Below are positions 32,950 through 46,432 of a stretch of 64,000 bases of DNA, piece after piece (positions within the stretch are counted from its first letter, which is position 1; every line of letters begins with the position of its first letter). Origin of the DNA: Malachius bipustulatus (lineage: Eukaryota > Arthropoda > Insecta > Coleoptera > Melyridae); the NCBI GenBank assembly GCA_910589415.1, contig OU342637.1:36052162-36116161 (forward strand), given 5' to 3'. Under the pieces are notes generated by a model. That model had not been told where the DNA came from, did not search any database, and saw nothing but the letters and a program-made list of their open reading frames with translations. The position numbers and the translations under genes are program-made.

Positions 32950-34680
32950 AATTATTATGATAAAGAGTACGGAAGCCAATCTTTCTTCTCTTTCCGATCG
33001 GTAGCGATCTGAGAGAGAATAGGCTATCTCTCTTCTTACATGGGCATTACAAGAAAATGTCGAATTATTTTTTTTTTTTTGCAATCTTTTTACACATTTC
33101 TTTTCTTCTCACAAGACCGAGGAACAGACAGGAAAATTATATAAATTGAAAATGATACATACCACTAACGTTTTTACTTTCTTATTGCTGGTCTCCATAA
33201 AAAAAAATAATAAAGTATTAAATAAAGCTGAATCATTATCTTATCTAACGCTTATGCATTCGTTTCTTCAACGCCGCTAAAACCATTTAACCATCTCAGA
33301 CGCGAGAAAGTATCTTCAATGTAAAAATGGACATCCAAGAAAAATGACAATAACCGTCCGTACTCTTATACAATTAAAATCTGTCTATATCCAGGTACTC
33401 TCACAATGCTGACATTACTAAAAAATAAACATTTCAGGGAAGCGGCGAGCAGATACTAATGTTTCGAGGAAAATTTTCCGCTTGCCGCTTCTCCGAAATG
33501 AATTTTCTAGGTACCTCGGATCTGGGCTATAGTAACGAATTCGAAATTAATCAGTGCATGTTGTATACATACTTAAATCATGTCAAATATCATATGTTTA
33601 CTGAAACAATTCCTATTAAACAACTACTGTTGTTATGAGAAAGCAATCATGTCCAGAAAACATAAACAGAAGTTTTAATCTCCCTAAAACATTGTGTATC
33701 ATTTTTTATACTAGATAGTTACGGATCATCCGCACAATGCAACAATAAAAAAATATCCGGATAGATTAGAAACTGGAAACTGAGAAAGGGCGCCTGTGAG
33801 ATTACACTTCATCAAATGTACGAGTAGTGTAGTTTATGTTTATAGTCAGAGTCAATATCAGGCGGATTATGTATAGGGCAAATATTAGAAACCCGGAAAC
33901 CCTCTTTTGTTTCTTTTTCAATACATATCATCGATATTGTATGGAACTCTCTTCTCTTCTCTATATGTTTGTGATGTCAGATAAAATATTTATGGCGTTT
34001 ACTTAGTTATACGCCTAGGAAATTATTTGCAGATGAACAAAGCGGAAAATGCATGCAAACTCCTGTCGTGGATATGAAATTTCAAAAACTTTGATTCCAA
34101 GAGAAATAAAAACTATACAGGTAAGACTGATGTTTATAGTAGAAAAACATAAAAATAAGATATACGGGAATAATACTACAAAATTTCGATATGACACGGC
34201 AAAAATATACACGCCCTCTTCACCAAAAGTACCTTCAGAAGCTCCTCGGAACTTCTTCAAAATCGTTGCGTTCCGATAGAGGACCTGATAGAACGCTGTT
34301 CTGTGCTGAATTGGATTTAGCAGATGTTTGCTTCTTGTTGGGTACCCATGGTCTATGCTATTACTTTGGAAAAGTGTTAGATTCTGAAACGCGAAAATGG
34401 TCGGCAGTGTGAAAATCCTAATTCTCCTGGAAGTGAGGCTTAAGAGTTTACACTCACAATATTCCCAGAGCATACTTATGCAAAACAAAGACACGGCTCA
34501 TCTCCGCACATGAACCTCAGTGCAGATACCTTACCTCAAATGTGAATACACGTACCCATAGTACACCGACTGACGACAATGAAGCGTTCTTAGTATGCAG
34601 AAGCAGTTACTTAAGCACATTATTCTTCAGATGGCATTAGTTACCACTTTTTGATGTCTGAAACACCGTCCTACTTGGAG
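32950..34680. other. No supported gene
   Basis: AT-rich. A minus-strand frame at 34015-34494 contains HGYPTRSKHLLNPIQHRTAF, which faintly resembles the C-terminal end of CR1/jockey reverse transcriptases (HGYSTR...). The match is too short to call a LINE fragment with confidence. Confidence 0.3.
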
Positions 34681-34689
34681 GAATCAGTG

Positions 34690-34860
34690 CCACTTTGACT
34701 GATGGAGTCTTGCTATTGGAGAAAACTGTAAATATGCTTGGGAGTTGATTTTGATTCAAATCTGTGCTGGTCAGGTCTTATGGATGCGTTATGCAGTATA
34801 CTGTACAGTAGACTAACTAATATTAAACGTTTGAATGTTAAATGGCACAGTTTAAGCCGT
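34690..34860 (+). pseudogene. LINE reverse-transcriptase thumb fragment
   Basis: From 34738 the frame reads LGVDFDSNLCWSGLMDALCS, then SRLTNIKRLNV. This matches the 'LGv.iDs.L.W..Hi..l...l....' step that follows the YADD motif in LINE reverse transcriptases (compare FLGTIIDSKLNWVDHL in the 29105-32732 element). Both sides are degenerate. Confidence 0.5.
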
Positions 34861-34869
34861 GTCCTCATT

Positions 34870-37660
34870 TATAATGACAGAGCATAAACACAAGCGAAAA
34901 AATAACGAGACAATCAGTAATTTGGAATCAGCTGTTGGTAAACGTCAGTAACAATACATTGATTAAATAGAGCTGGGACTATAGAGATGGAGGAACCGAG
35001 TTAAGGAGCAGTGACAGATCTAGATACTCGTGTGCATGTGAGAAACACTGCTTCCGCCCATTTGTTACATACCTACTGAAGGATTTATAGTTATGTATGA
35101 AATACCGATGATTTCAGTCTAACAACTGGTAATAAAATTACAGTTGCTTTGATATAACCTATCAACGAATAACAGTTACAGTTAGTAACCTTGACTATGT
35201 ATCACGATTAAAAAAAGTCGAATGCTTCAATATCTCGCATATTCGAGGTATCAAAATTGAGTTCCGACACTCCGAAAAATTCCGCGGCCATCTAAGGAAG
35301 TATTGCGAACTCGAGGTATGAACTGCACAGACCAGTGCTAAAAAAATTATTAATTATCTTTTAATTTCAACTACCCTGGAAACTACACTGTAACTCTTTT
35401 AAAGAACGTTAAGGTTGATGTACTCGTCACTCTCGTCCGTGTTTTGTTAAGAAAACAAAATTAGCCACCCAAGTTTCCATACTGAAATAACCGCCTTAAT
35501 TGTCTGTGGCAAATTATTCATTCAATGCCAAAACTCCATCACACATATAAACACAGCACACAGATATCTCACATTTCTCGAAATATTATTATTATTGTTT
35601 TACAGATTAGTTTGGCTATAGTTTCTAAAAGAAGCGATTTACGCGAGAGAAAAATTGAAATCGATTCAATAAGTTTGGTTTGTTAACAATTTTAGTAAAA
35701 ACATCTGAAACTAAAGCGGCCGCCAAGGAATTCAAAATATTCATGACCATCTTATTTACCTTTTTGTTTATAGTACGGATCCGAATCTCATTTGGCAAGT
35801 GTCAACGATTCGGCATCGCCGTTTCTAAATCGTCCAATACATTATCCTTTGTAATGTAAAAAGAATCCCGAGGAGACTTTACACAACAATAGGGCGCTCC
35901 AATAATCAGATTAAAGAAAGCGCAATCTTCTATTTCGGGACATGTGGTTATTTAGATAGGCACTGTCTCTCAATCGCGTAATACATTATCGGATAAAAAT
36001 AACAATCTACTCCTTATTTACCTTTATTGCATTTGAAAGGTGACATGTTAATAAACATTTTAAAATGACTCTACTCTTTCTAATGCTCCCAAGGAGTAAG
36101 TATTTATAAGTAGAAGCCGAAATAATCCCCACTATTTTTATTGTTAATGTGCAGCATAAGGAAAATTAGCTACATCAAAACAGAATGGAAAAACTATTCC
36201 GATTTTGAAATTACTCAATAAAACGTTAATCTGGAATATGAACAATAAAAAAATTAAAGTAAGCCTTTAATTATTGTTGAATACCTAGTTGTTTACTAAA
36301 TTTTCAAGATATTTTCATATTTTCTTCACTTATGATTTTGACACAACAAATTGTAAATTTGTCTAATCTGGAACTTTGGCCCAGAACGGCAAAATTAATC
36401 AAATTACACTACAAAAATTCTAAAAAAAAGGAATCAAATACAGCATAATCAAAAGTATATCTCCCAGAATGAGTCTGCTAGCGGCAGCACATTGTTTTCG
36501 GGATTCCTGGCAACACCCCAAAGCGGAATTCCGTCAGGTCGATGTGTCGTGTCGTAACAGCATAAGTTACGGACCATTGTAAGTACACTTTACCTACCTA
36601 CATCAACCAAACTGCACCGTTCACGGACACGTAAAGTAGATTCAAAGCATTTTACTCTCCTATCAACATCACGGTTAATAACGTTACGTGCGGTAATTAT
36701 GTGGCGCTTCATTATTATTAGATCCACATGGATGGATCGGTAAGAGTATGATTTTAGATTCCAGTTCAACAGATGCCGAGCATGTGGGTCCATTCCATGA
36801 GATTGAGATTCATGATCACAATTATTAAAACCAGAGCTTGGGATGTTTTTGTTTAAGATGAATGTTTTTGGTTGTTTAAGTTACGAGACCGTTATGGGAA
36901 ACTGGGAATGAAACCAGGAAGAGTAGAAGGTAGTCAACTCTTCATTGTTTTGTAATATGAGGGGCTCGAATATTTATTCCATCTGAGATTTTTACTAGTT
37001 AAAAACTTACTCTTTTATAATATATCACTAAAAGTCAAGGAGTCGTCAATGATTCATATACAGTGTGACACATTTGTTCTTGAAACACCCTGTAGAATCT
37101 TAATTTATGGTGGGATTTTAAAAAAAAATTCTTTTAAACCATAGAGCTTGATAAACTATATTTTGGGAGCAAAAAGCGTCTCATTCCTACAAAATCCAGG
37201 GCCTACTATAATTTTTGTGCCATGACTACCGGGTAGTAGATAAAAAAGCGAAGAAAATGAGCGGTGCCTGGTCTCTGTAGGTCAATAAATAAACTTTTTA
37301 CGAGCGTTTCCGTATTTTTCTTCTCACCTCCATATGTCCCCTCCTAATTTGCCCACCACCCCCTCCCTCCGGCCCGTCAAAGTACTCGGTGGCACCCTTC
37401 CTCTCGCAAAAAATTGACGCCCTAACTCCACCACCTGCCGAGAAAAAGTCAGTTAAATTTTTATTCATTTTTGCACCTTTAATATCGAAATATTTCACGA
37501 ACCAGTTGAGCTAAAGGGTTTCCGACCTTGAACCCTTTAACGAACTTCCGTGTTTAGTCAAGCTCTTCAATTTTCGATACCATATTTTTTTTGTCAGATT
37601 AAATCCGGCTCAGATATACCCGTTTTTCCGATAAAATTAATTTTCAGTAAATTTTAAAAG
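34870..37660. other. No feature seen
   Basis: AT-rich with short chance frames. An isolated acaccctgta at about 37087 resembles a Tc1/mariner-type terminus without a visible partner. Confidence 0.4.
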
Positions 37661-37665
37661 CGTGA

Positions 37666-37691
37666 CCCCCCCCCCCCCCCCCCCCCCCCCC
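37666..37691 (+). repeat. Run of 26 C
   Basis: The homopolymer follows cgtga and precedes gatctaac. It is far longer than any other G/C run in the window (next: C11 at 42095-42105, G10 at 21603-21612). It may be real or may mark an unstable or mis-assembled site. Confidence 0.9.
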
Positions 37692-38484
37692 GATCTAACC
37701 TAAGACACATGTAAAAAGACAGGGAAGGTCCGACTCGATCGACTGAAAAAAAAATATATTTTCCCGGTCTGTTTACGAAATACCGGTCCTGCTGTGTTCT
37801 GTGTTAACTGGCGGAGATTTTAGGATTGAGCGAAGTTTTTTGCGCTTCATTTTCCGACACATGTTTTGAAATATGCACAGCGATTTTTCTTCATAAATGG
37901 CCGTTTTTCTCGAAAAACGGAAAAAAAATATTTGTTTTGAAAATGCAAAATTTTAACAGTGTCGTAGAATTCAGGGACAAAAAAATCTAACCCAACCTCA
38001 AAATATCCGTCAAAGTCATATGAAAAAAAATTATTTTGTTAGCATTAAAAAAGTAGCTGATATCAATGGTAAGATATGTTCGAAAGTTGAAGTCTTTACA
38101 TCAAACGACTCCTGAATTATAATAAAAAAAATAGAGAAAAAGTCATTTTTTGACACTCTTTTGTGTCTCAAAAACGGTGCGTTTGTGGATCCACGTAAAT
38201 AGGAACGTTTTCCTTCCAATGAGTCAAGGAATCACCCCCTAAAAAATTTTTTCGCACTTATTTGGAATAATCCTGTATAATTTACAGTCTACAATAATAC
38301 ATAATTTTTGAAAACAAATATTTACTTAAGGAGCACTTTCATATAATATGCAACAAGTTTTTTAGCAGTAGTAGGAGGAGTCAAAGTAATCATTTTTTTC
38401 TACTAAAATTTGCTCAGAAACGCTCAGAAAAAAGTTCATATCAAAATTGAAGATAACAAAATTTCCTATTGAAAAGGTTCCGTA

Positions 38485-38930
38485 CCGGGTGGGCAACTAA
38501 GAATGGACGCCAACCATATCTCAGGAACGGCTCGTCACACAGCTTTAGGGTAAAATTTTTTAGGACGAAAGTGATCCCAAAAAAATCGCTTGAAAATATT
38601 TTTGAGCTTTTTAAAACTACCGCTAGGGGGCGTAATAGTCATGGCAGAATGGAAAATGGGTAGTTTCTCCGTATTTTTTTAATTAAGGGTGTATTCAAAA
38701 TACATGTACTCTAATCTCCAAATAATTTGGATTTTTTAAAATTCGAAACTTTTCATCATAACCTCAAAAATAAAGTGGTAGAGTACGTCAAAATTTTGTT
38801 TATTCAAAAGTCTATTATTCCGGTTAACATCAACGGAATTTAACAAGATTAGTCTCGTTACAAAGCGTATTCCTTCCTCTGCCGACTACATTATTCGTAT
38901 TCTTTATTTTTTCACCACCGCAACCGCTAG
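38485..38930 (+). repeat. Dispersed TIR-type repeat, copy A
   Basis: It starts after TA with CCGGGTGGGCAACTAAG and includes atatctcaggaacggctcg, an accgctagggggcgtaa step, ttccggttaacatcaacgg and attagtctcgttacaaag, ending near cgcaaccgcta. The same landmarks occur in inverse orientation at 48135-48479. No protein is recognised. Confidence 0.6.
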
Positions 38931-39319
38931 AGGGCGTTATTTGACATGTAAGGAAATATGTCGATTTTTCTTAAAAAAATTAAATAGAATAGTATATTTA
39001 TTTTTACATAGTGGAAAAGAGAATTATATAAAGAGAATATATTAAGGTGTTATAAAAACAGCAGCTGAATATCTTTAGCCCAACTGTAGATATCTGCCAG
39101 TGAAATTGATGTTATGAGTTTTTAGAGTTTGGCCTCAACACGGATCAAATGGACATCATCCCATGGTTAAAATTGCTGAAATTCAAGCATGTTTATGGCG
39201 ATCAAAAGTCTCCATGAGCGTGAAGTGAATATGTATACACGGTGATGAAAAAATCACCTATTCTCTATTTTTTTCTATTCATCATTGGTAACTTCGTTAT
39301 TATTGGAGCGATGAAGTGG

Positions 39320-39440
39320 GTTAAATAGGCAAAGTGAGGAATTTTTGTCGCTTATTACAGTGGTGAAGATAGAAAAACAATTGAAAGTTTACGTTATGAG
39401 AAATTCCCAAAAACGCAATTTTGGATATAAAAATTGGAAC
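39320..39440 (+). repeat. Half copy of the 6420-6607 repeat
   Basis: Shared landmarks are gaggaatttttgtcgct, attacagtg, a gtggtga segment, ttacgt(c/t)atgaga and attcccaaaaa. Only one arm is present. Confidence 0.55.
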
Positions 39441-40072
39441 TCTCACATGCAGTGTCCAGTATAATAAAGAATAACGTGATTAAAACGAGCAAATGTTTAC
39501 TATTTAAAAATTGACTAATTTGTCAAAGGTAATAATCTTAATACAATAAACTTTCTGGAAGAATACGACCGTTTCCCTTGCCTATGGGAAAATGTTTCCC
39601 GCATTATAAGTACCGCCTGAAGCGAAATGTAGCTGAAGAACAGCTCTGCTGCCCCTTTCAGGACTGCAAATAATAAAAGATTGAATTAGACATAATATCT
39701 TCATTTATTCGTGTAAGAAGTTGTATAAACTCATTCCTGGGTCTTTCAAACTTAGTTCCCTTATTAGCCGGTTGGAGGCACCTAGCTCATTTACTTCTCT
39801 GAATCCATTCTCTAACACAAATGTTTCTCTTGTTATTTTTATTTTTCAATGTCATAATCACACGAAACAAGCGAGTAATAGCCTAAATCAGAGGAATGGT
39901 TTACGTATTTGTTATTAAAGTTACGAAAGTCTTTTTTACTATCATGACAGTGCCATAAAATCCGTCGTGTAAATATTTTCTGGAAAAGCGACTCTCGCGA
40001 CAGTAAGTATAACCAGCACGATAGTTCTATCACGGTTTTACTCTCACATGAAAACGGACCTTTAGGAATATA

Positions 40073-40200
40073 CAGGGTGATTCATATTATGTGCGCATGA
40101 CTTCCGGATGTGATAGCTCCTTCAAAAATATGAAAAAAGTTCCTATCAACATGGGTCCGTAAACCCATCATTTTCGAGATACAGGTGTCAAGAAAATATT
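40073..40200 (+). repeat. Orphan mariner-type terminus
   Basis: TA followed by CAGGGTGATTCATATTATG and a stretch containing cgagatacaggtgtcaa. It resembles the ends of TIR elements in this window, but no inverted partner was found nearby. Confidence 0.35.
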
Positions 40201-40657
40201 TTTTTAGTTTTCTGGAAAATTTTCAGGAACCCTTTCAGATATAAAACTGAATTTTTGTACACATCTTATCATTAATATTACTTACTTTTTGAGCTCCGTT
40301 AAATTTATTTCATTCAACATTGACGGAGATTTTGGGGTTGCTTGAATTTTTTTTTGCCCCTAATTTCTACGACACTGCAAAAATTGGCATTGTGGAAGCA
40401 CATTTTAAACTATCAATGTTTTCTGCATAAAAAAGGTGCTCTTGGTCAAATACTCTTATGTGAACTGTTTTCGAGAAAAACAGCATTTTATGATGAAACC
40501 CATAAAAGTGACAACATGTTTAGTTGTGGACAAAAACATCACTTGTTTTATGATCTGTTTCACTGCCACATTTTTTTCCTCTTAAATTAGATAATACTAA
40601 TGACAAGATGAGGACAAAAGCTAGATTCTGTATCTGAAACAGTTATTTGGACTTAGG

Positions 40658-40739
40658 TGTGAGCCACAATAGACCACTTGGTCGCAGTGGAGGTGTCACT
40701 AATCGACCCACTCATTGCACAACTAAACTAACTAAACAT
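40658..40739 (+). repeat. LINE 3'-UTR fragment
   Basis: The sequence gtgagccac...tagaccacttggtcgcagtgg, then cgacccactcat and aactaaactaactaaac, parallels the 3' end of the LINE at 60000-61500 (tagaccaactggtcgcagtgg ... cgacccactcac ... taaactaaac). It is a severely 5'-truncated insertion. Confidence 0.6.
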
Positions 40740-41164
40740 TATATTCCAAAGAGGCATAAAATGAACCGATTTTGGCTATAATCATTTTTTACCCGATCTA
40801 AAACCAAATCAAAACCCCTGCCTTGGCTATGACAAAATTTTAATGCAAATTGTTATATTCACAATGATTATTATAGTGACGTTTCCTGGGGAAACTTCAG
40901 ATATCTTTAAAATCATAAAAAAGGATTACTTTTTTGTTTTGAAACGCAGGGTCTATAGAATAACGTTTATGTGCTCGTAACAAAGCCCAGTGGCGTTATA
41001 GATAGGAAGGGAAAAGGCTCTGCAACCCTGAATATCTACGCCACTGAAAAACGTCTACAAAATCTGAAATGACAAAATTAAAGATCTTTATTCGTTTAAT
41101 GTTCATGCCAAGTTTCATCAAAATGGGTTCAAATCTACACGGGTTATAACTAAAAACTATTATA

Positions 41165-42009
41165 CAGTGTGTGTCACAGGCATGCTACACCCCCTTTTTT
41201 TTTCTTTATTTTTGGAGATAATTTTTTGAAATTTGGTACGTCGCATATTCTCGATAGAGCGCACTTTTTAGCAGAAAATTGAATTGTTTCCCACATCCGG
41301 TTTTTCCGGAAATGTAACCAACTTTTTATTTTTAAATGGGACACCCTATATATTATTATATTTTTGGATTCTATACATTTGTACGAATCCAACAATACCA
41401 CATAAGTAGTAAGTACTATTTTAAATGTCAAATTTGTTTTTATTTAATTTTTTATTTTTCAATTATAGTGTGCCATGACTTCAGTTGTGTTCGTTAAAGA
41501 TGCAAAATGGGTACACCAAAATGTCCCTTATTAAGAGTACTAGTAGATGGTACCTCGGTACCAATATGGTACCATTTGAAAAAAATGAATTCAACTCAAA
41601 AAATCATTCCGGTGCGCATTATTTATCCATAAATCACTTAATTTAGTACTTTGAACAAAAATTCGAGTTTTCTAGCATTAGATGATCCAATTGGAGTAAA
41701 ACGAAATAGTCATGGCACACTATAATTGAGAAATAAAAAATTAAATAAAAACAAATTTCACATTCAAAATGGTACTTATGTGGTATTGTTGGATTAATGT
41801 ATAGAATCCAAAAATATAATAATATATAGGGTGTCCCATTTAAAAATAAAAAGTTGGTTACATTTCCGGAAAAACCGGATGTGGGAAAAAATTCAATTTT
41901 CTGCTCAAAAGTGCGCTCTATCGAGAGTATTCGACGTATCAAATTTCAAAAAATTATCTCCAAAAATAAAGAAAAAAAAGGGGGTGTACCATGCTTGTGA
42001 CACACACTG
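41165..42009. mobile_element. Fold-back element with about 320-bp arms, TA flanks
   Basis: The left end TACAGTGTGTGTCAC mirrors GTGACACACACTGTA at the right end. The arms (about 41165-41480 and 41700-42009) repeat each other inverted, including the whole stretch around ccggtttttccgg and atgggacaccctata. About 210 bp separate them. TA flanks both ends. No transposase is encoded; it is a large non-autonomous mariner-like element. The arms differ at several positions, so it is not new. Confidence 0.85.
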
Positions 42010-43680
42010 TATACAGTATATTTTTATTTTAACACCCTGTAACTCGAAAACGAAGCTTTTTGGACCATTGTTTATTGAAAATATATGTTTGTTTCCCCCC
42101 CCCCCTCCCACTACCCCTAATTCACCTTGTATAGATAATTGAAAAGTAAACATCTGTAATAATTATGGAAATAATTATATTACTTATGGATGATTTTAGA
42201 ACACTGAGTGATAATAGTTAACATTGACTTAAATATTTTACCATTTAATAAGAAACCAAAACAATTTGACTGTAAATGTGGGAAACTGTCTGAATGTTCA
42301 TGATAATAAACTTCGTGGTTAGATTTAACACCTAACGTCTCCCAGCCGATCCAGACGAGAATTATTATTTAAGCGTTCTAAATTAAAAACTGTCAAGTAT
42401 GATTAGAAGGTGAAATAAATATAATACAAAAGAATTAATCCCAGTTTTGCCGTTTTAAATTAACCAAGTTGAAATAGATTCGTAACTGAGTGAGCGTCAC
42501 GGAAGACCCAGTCAAAATCGTCAAGCGAAAGAGAACAAGACAGTTGGAATAAGCGCGGACCGCTTTGGATTAATAGCTCATTTCCGAAAGGCTAAAAATA
42601 ATCAGAGATACATGGTAAAAAAGTTTACTTCTTGTTTTTAATATGCGAGCGTAAGTTTTTTTTTATTTGTCCTATAGGTAGGTACCTACCTAGATTTTGG
42701 AGCTTTTGGTGGAATTAACTAAAACTATATAAACAAAAAACGCTTTATTTAAGTAGCCATATCAACCACACTTACTCCATAAAAACAGAACAATTAATTG
42801 CCGGTGGCATCTATAAAATCAATGTTTGATGATTCTGATTTTAATGATTTTGTAAATAATTACGTATCAAGTTTGTTTTTGTAATGAATCTTCATTGGGT
42901 GCTTGATGAATGAAATATTACCACTGTTAATTTTAAAGTAGATTTGATTGATATAAAGCTATAATAAAATGCTAATTCCGTGTTTTTTTAATAACGGTAA
43001 ATGTCTATTATTTCACAATTTCAATTATATTGTCAATAATTCTTATTAATTATTATGTTCTATCGGCTTCATTAATATCCATGGGATAATAGTTACATAT
43101 TAGATACCATCAATTCCTCCTATGAAATAGCAGTACGTACCTATCTATCTGCATAAATAATTTATATACTCTCAACTTTTTTCTAATAGCAAATGACATT
43201 ACTAATAACAATCAATAACATCATAATAATTGACAAGAGAAGAAGTCACATTTCCATATAATGCGTCTTTCAAGTTATTGAATAAGTAATTCTGTACTGT
43301 ATTATTTATTACAGTGTCATTACTACCAGTTATGGTTATAACTGATGAATAATTTGGTCTCCTTATAGATCTACATTGTGAATCATATGTAACGAATAAA
43401 TTCATTTTGTAGAATTGAAAAAAAAAATCGAAACTAAATATTATTGTTCTATTGACGTAAAATTGAGGATATTCCTTTTGGCTCAGGGATGAAGAAATTA
43501 ACTTTTTTTTATAGTTTGTAACGTCCTTTTTTTTTTAAGGAATGTTACTTTTATTTGCATTCAGACAGTTGGGAGGACAGACACATACATGAAAATAATC
43601 ACAACAATGTGCTAAAAAGAAATCAATTTATTTATTTAAATTAATAAATTAAAACATCGTGAACCGATTATATATTCTGG
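42010..43680. other. No feature seen
   Basis: AT-rich. A C11 run lies at 42095-42105. No protein is recognised. Confidence 0.4.
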
Positions 43681-43689
43681 GTTTTCCGG

Positions 43690-44760
43690 CTGGCGTCGAG
43701 TTCACCTATCGCAAGGGGTGTCTAGGTCAAGGTCATCGCTCAAGCTGGTCGCCTGATGCCGTCAGATTGCTACAAAAACACACAAAAATACAAGATTAAA
43801 TGCACCTACCTCGTGGAGCGACTGCAGCACGGGAGCGAGAGAGATATAATAACACCTCGGTTGGTGTCTATATTCAGATAAGGGTTTTTTACCAACAGAA
43901 GATTTCTCGATGCCGTGATTCTTGAATAAAAACTGGTATTTTATCCAGGCGGCAATAATTTGAAAATGAAATAAAAATGAGTTTGATTTTATTTTGTGGT
44001 AAATTTAATATAATAACTTCTGATTGAAGTAGTAACGCTCTCTGGCGTTTTAATGACTTGAAATTTATTATTTTTTTTTTTAAATGAAATTATTTACAAA
44101 TCGAATAAACTACATGGGAATAAAATCTCTGCTACCGCATAATTGATCAACTTTTAATTATAGGATATACAGAAGATTAAATTTACGTCTAACCGACTAG
44201 ATCTTCCATGTGCAACTTACGTAGAAGATCTCGATCGGTGACTTGGCGCTAGAGCAACATTCTAGCGTCTATGGAAAAGAATTGACACCGCTCCGGAACA
44301 ATTAAATCAGGGCAGGGCAACATGCTACCGCTGATTCGCGTTCGATAGCCCGGAGGGCGCGCTCTGGTAAGCCACCTGGAGGAAGGTCAACTTCCTAGCT
44401 CCAGCGTGAACTTGGATGAATTTCGCGCAACGTGCGAGATTCGGGATTGGATTAAAAGTACATAAGTGGAGGAGCAACTTTCCAACACTTCGTTCCTTTT
44501 GGAGGATTCGGAGAGCTAGCAGAATATCGAAGGTCAACTTCCTAAGACGTCTGTATTCGCTCTCCTCGATTCATTCTTCGTCCGCTGCTTATATAGCCGG
44601 TTTTCGCGTAAACAACGCCGTGTTATCGGGCGCGTCCCTTTTTTGCCTGTTGCTTCTTCATGACAACAACAACATTCCTTTATTTAATTTGAAATATTAC
44701 AAATTTTACCAGTGACGCTAGTTTCCGACCGTAAACAACGCCGTCTTATCTCTTCAGATG
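43690..44760 (-). repeat. LTR-like segment with minus-strand core promoter
   Basis: On the minus strand ccggctatataagcagcgg (44583-44600 region; TATA at 44589-44597) has the same form as the TATA region of the solo LTR at 28197-29100. Upstream of it cgtaaacaacgccgt occurs twice (about 44607 and 44730). Downstream the palindromic ggaaggtcaacttcc type occurs twice (about 44381 and 44528). The ends of the segment were not found, so LTR identity is inferred from the promoter layout and its raised GC content. Confidence 0.4.
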
Positions 44761-45469
44761 GCTTGGCTTCGGTTTCTTATCGGTTACTACCGTCTTTTTG
44801 AATATTAATCTGAGATATTTTATAAAACATAAAAGAATCGAATTTTGTATTTAAAAATTAAAAATTAATTTATTATTTATTAAATTAATTGTATAATTCG
44901 ACGTTGCGGCGTCGTGACGCTCGACGTAACGTCACAAGTTCACCCTGTATTATATATCATTGATTTTCATATTTCCTGAGAAACCAATTCGAGGGTATCC
45001 ACTTCAAAGCAGGAAGGCTAATCGTGTACTGCACAAACCCGCAGACCACAACATGGCTCTTGGAAAAGGCCAGCGGTCTGGGGACTTGGAAAGGAGTGTA
45101 GTTGTGTACGTGCAAGGGAGAAGGCATACCAAAAACGCGCACGATTACCATTTTCTTCCCCTAGAGCGCTGGCCAGGATAGTAAAAAGATCCTATCAATT
45201 GTCGAGAACCAAAACGAAGTGAACGAAGTGATCAAGACACAATCGTGAAAGTCCTTACCACAAAAGAGGAGTATAAAGGACAAGTATACAATTACCATAG
45301 ATGAGAAATTATGTGGAAAAATCCGTAAGAACGGGAACCATTCACTAATACAGCTTTGGGAACAACTTTATAATAGCGTTCAGTAACAAAAAGGAATGGA
45401 CAAGTACAATCTGAAACAGCGTACGATAAAATGGTTCACAGATATGTAATATACACAGGAATTGTAAAT

Positions 45470-46180
45470 AGCAAGGAATCACTACCTTAACGGAAAGCCA
45501 AACTGCCGTTAGAGCACTGAGTTCTTTACGTCATCAGTTCAAAAGTGGTGTGGGAATACCTAAATGAAGTTAAATACATTAGGCAAAGAAAAAAAGTAGT
45601 CCTCCTTTAGGTAGCAGGACACATACAAGTGTAGAAGGAAATGAAGGAGTCGACAACTTAGAAAAGCAAGGAGCAAAAACGCCGCTCATAGGACCAGAAC
45701 CCAGAATCTTTTTGCGGAAGAGGGTAAAATGTTCTAAAAGACAATATAAAGAAAGGAGAGGAATCCCAAAAAGGAAACATCTGGAAAGATACTCCAGGAT
45801 TAAGACAGGCCAAGTTAATGCTTGGGAAATACAACCAAAAATTGTCAGCCTGCATCAAGCTGAACAAAAATAGTTTGAGAATGCTAACAGGTTTTCTCAC
45901 GGGGTCTTGTAAACTTGGAGCACACCTCAGCAAGATTGGCCTAAAAATAACCAAACCTGTAGATTGTGCATGGCAGGGGACGAAACCCCAATACAACTCG
46001 TGGTCGAGTGTCATTCAGTACAACAAAGAAGATCCGCTGTCTAGTCTTTGCCAACAAGCGGAAAAAGACTTATCTAATCATCTTCGGAACCATAGAAACT
46101 CTTAAATCTCCTCCGAGAACTGGAACTGGATGGGGTGGTATAATCGAGTAGTCACTACAAGAGGAGACAAGACATTTTCT
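45470..46180 (+). pseudogene. RNase H-clade LINE, RNase H and C-terminal zinc-knuckle remnant
   Basis: With frame changes this reads LTESQTAVRALSSLRHQFKS, then VAGHIQV-like and VEGNEGVDNLEKQGAKTP (RNase H, with the usual 'GN..AD.lA..G' step). Next come FLTGSCKLGAHLSKIGLKI and CRLCMAGDETPIQLVVECHS, the C-x2-C...H/C array that ends I/R1/LOA-group ORF2 proteins. Stops and frameshifts are frequent. The preceding 45.0-45.45 kb is unrecognised. Confidence 0.65.
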
Positions 46181-46432
46181 AGTTCGTGATGTAGATACAT
46201 CCCCAATTAATACAATACCTACAATACTCAAAATCAATGTGAAAATCTCAATTTTTCATTTTGAAAGTCTACTTGGAAAACGGCTCCAAATATCGAAAAA
46301 AATGTCCCTATCTTAACTTTTCACATAGTATCCTACTATGTAAAATTAGCGGATTTTTTATCACCCTGTATAAAAATAGTACACTGTAAAGCTCGCTGTA
46401 AAGTAACATATAAAAAGTTAAGATATGAGCAG

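Noticed and set aside
34015..34494. 159-codon minus-strand frame as a gene
   Set aside because: Low-complexity hydrophobic and AT-driven composition. Only a short TRSKHLLNP-type stretch hints at a LINE C-terminus.
37298..37498. Gly-rich minus-strand frame
   Set aside because: It is short and its Gly run comes from a C-rich stretch on the plus strand; no domain or context supports it.
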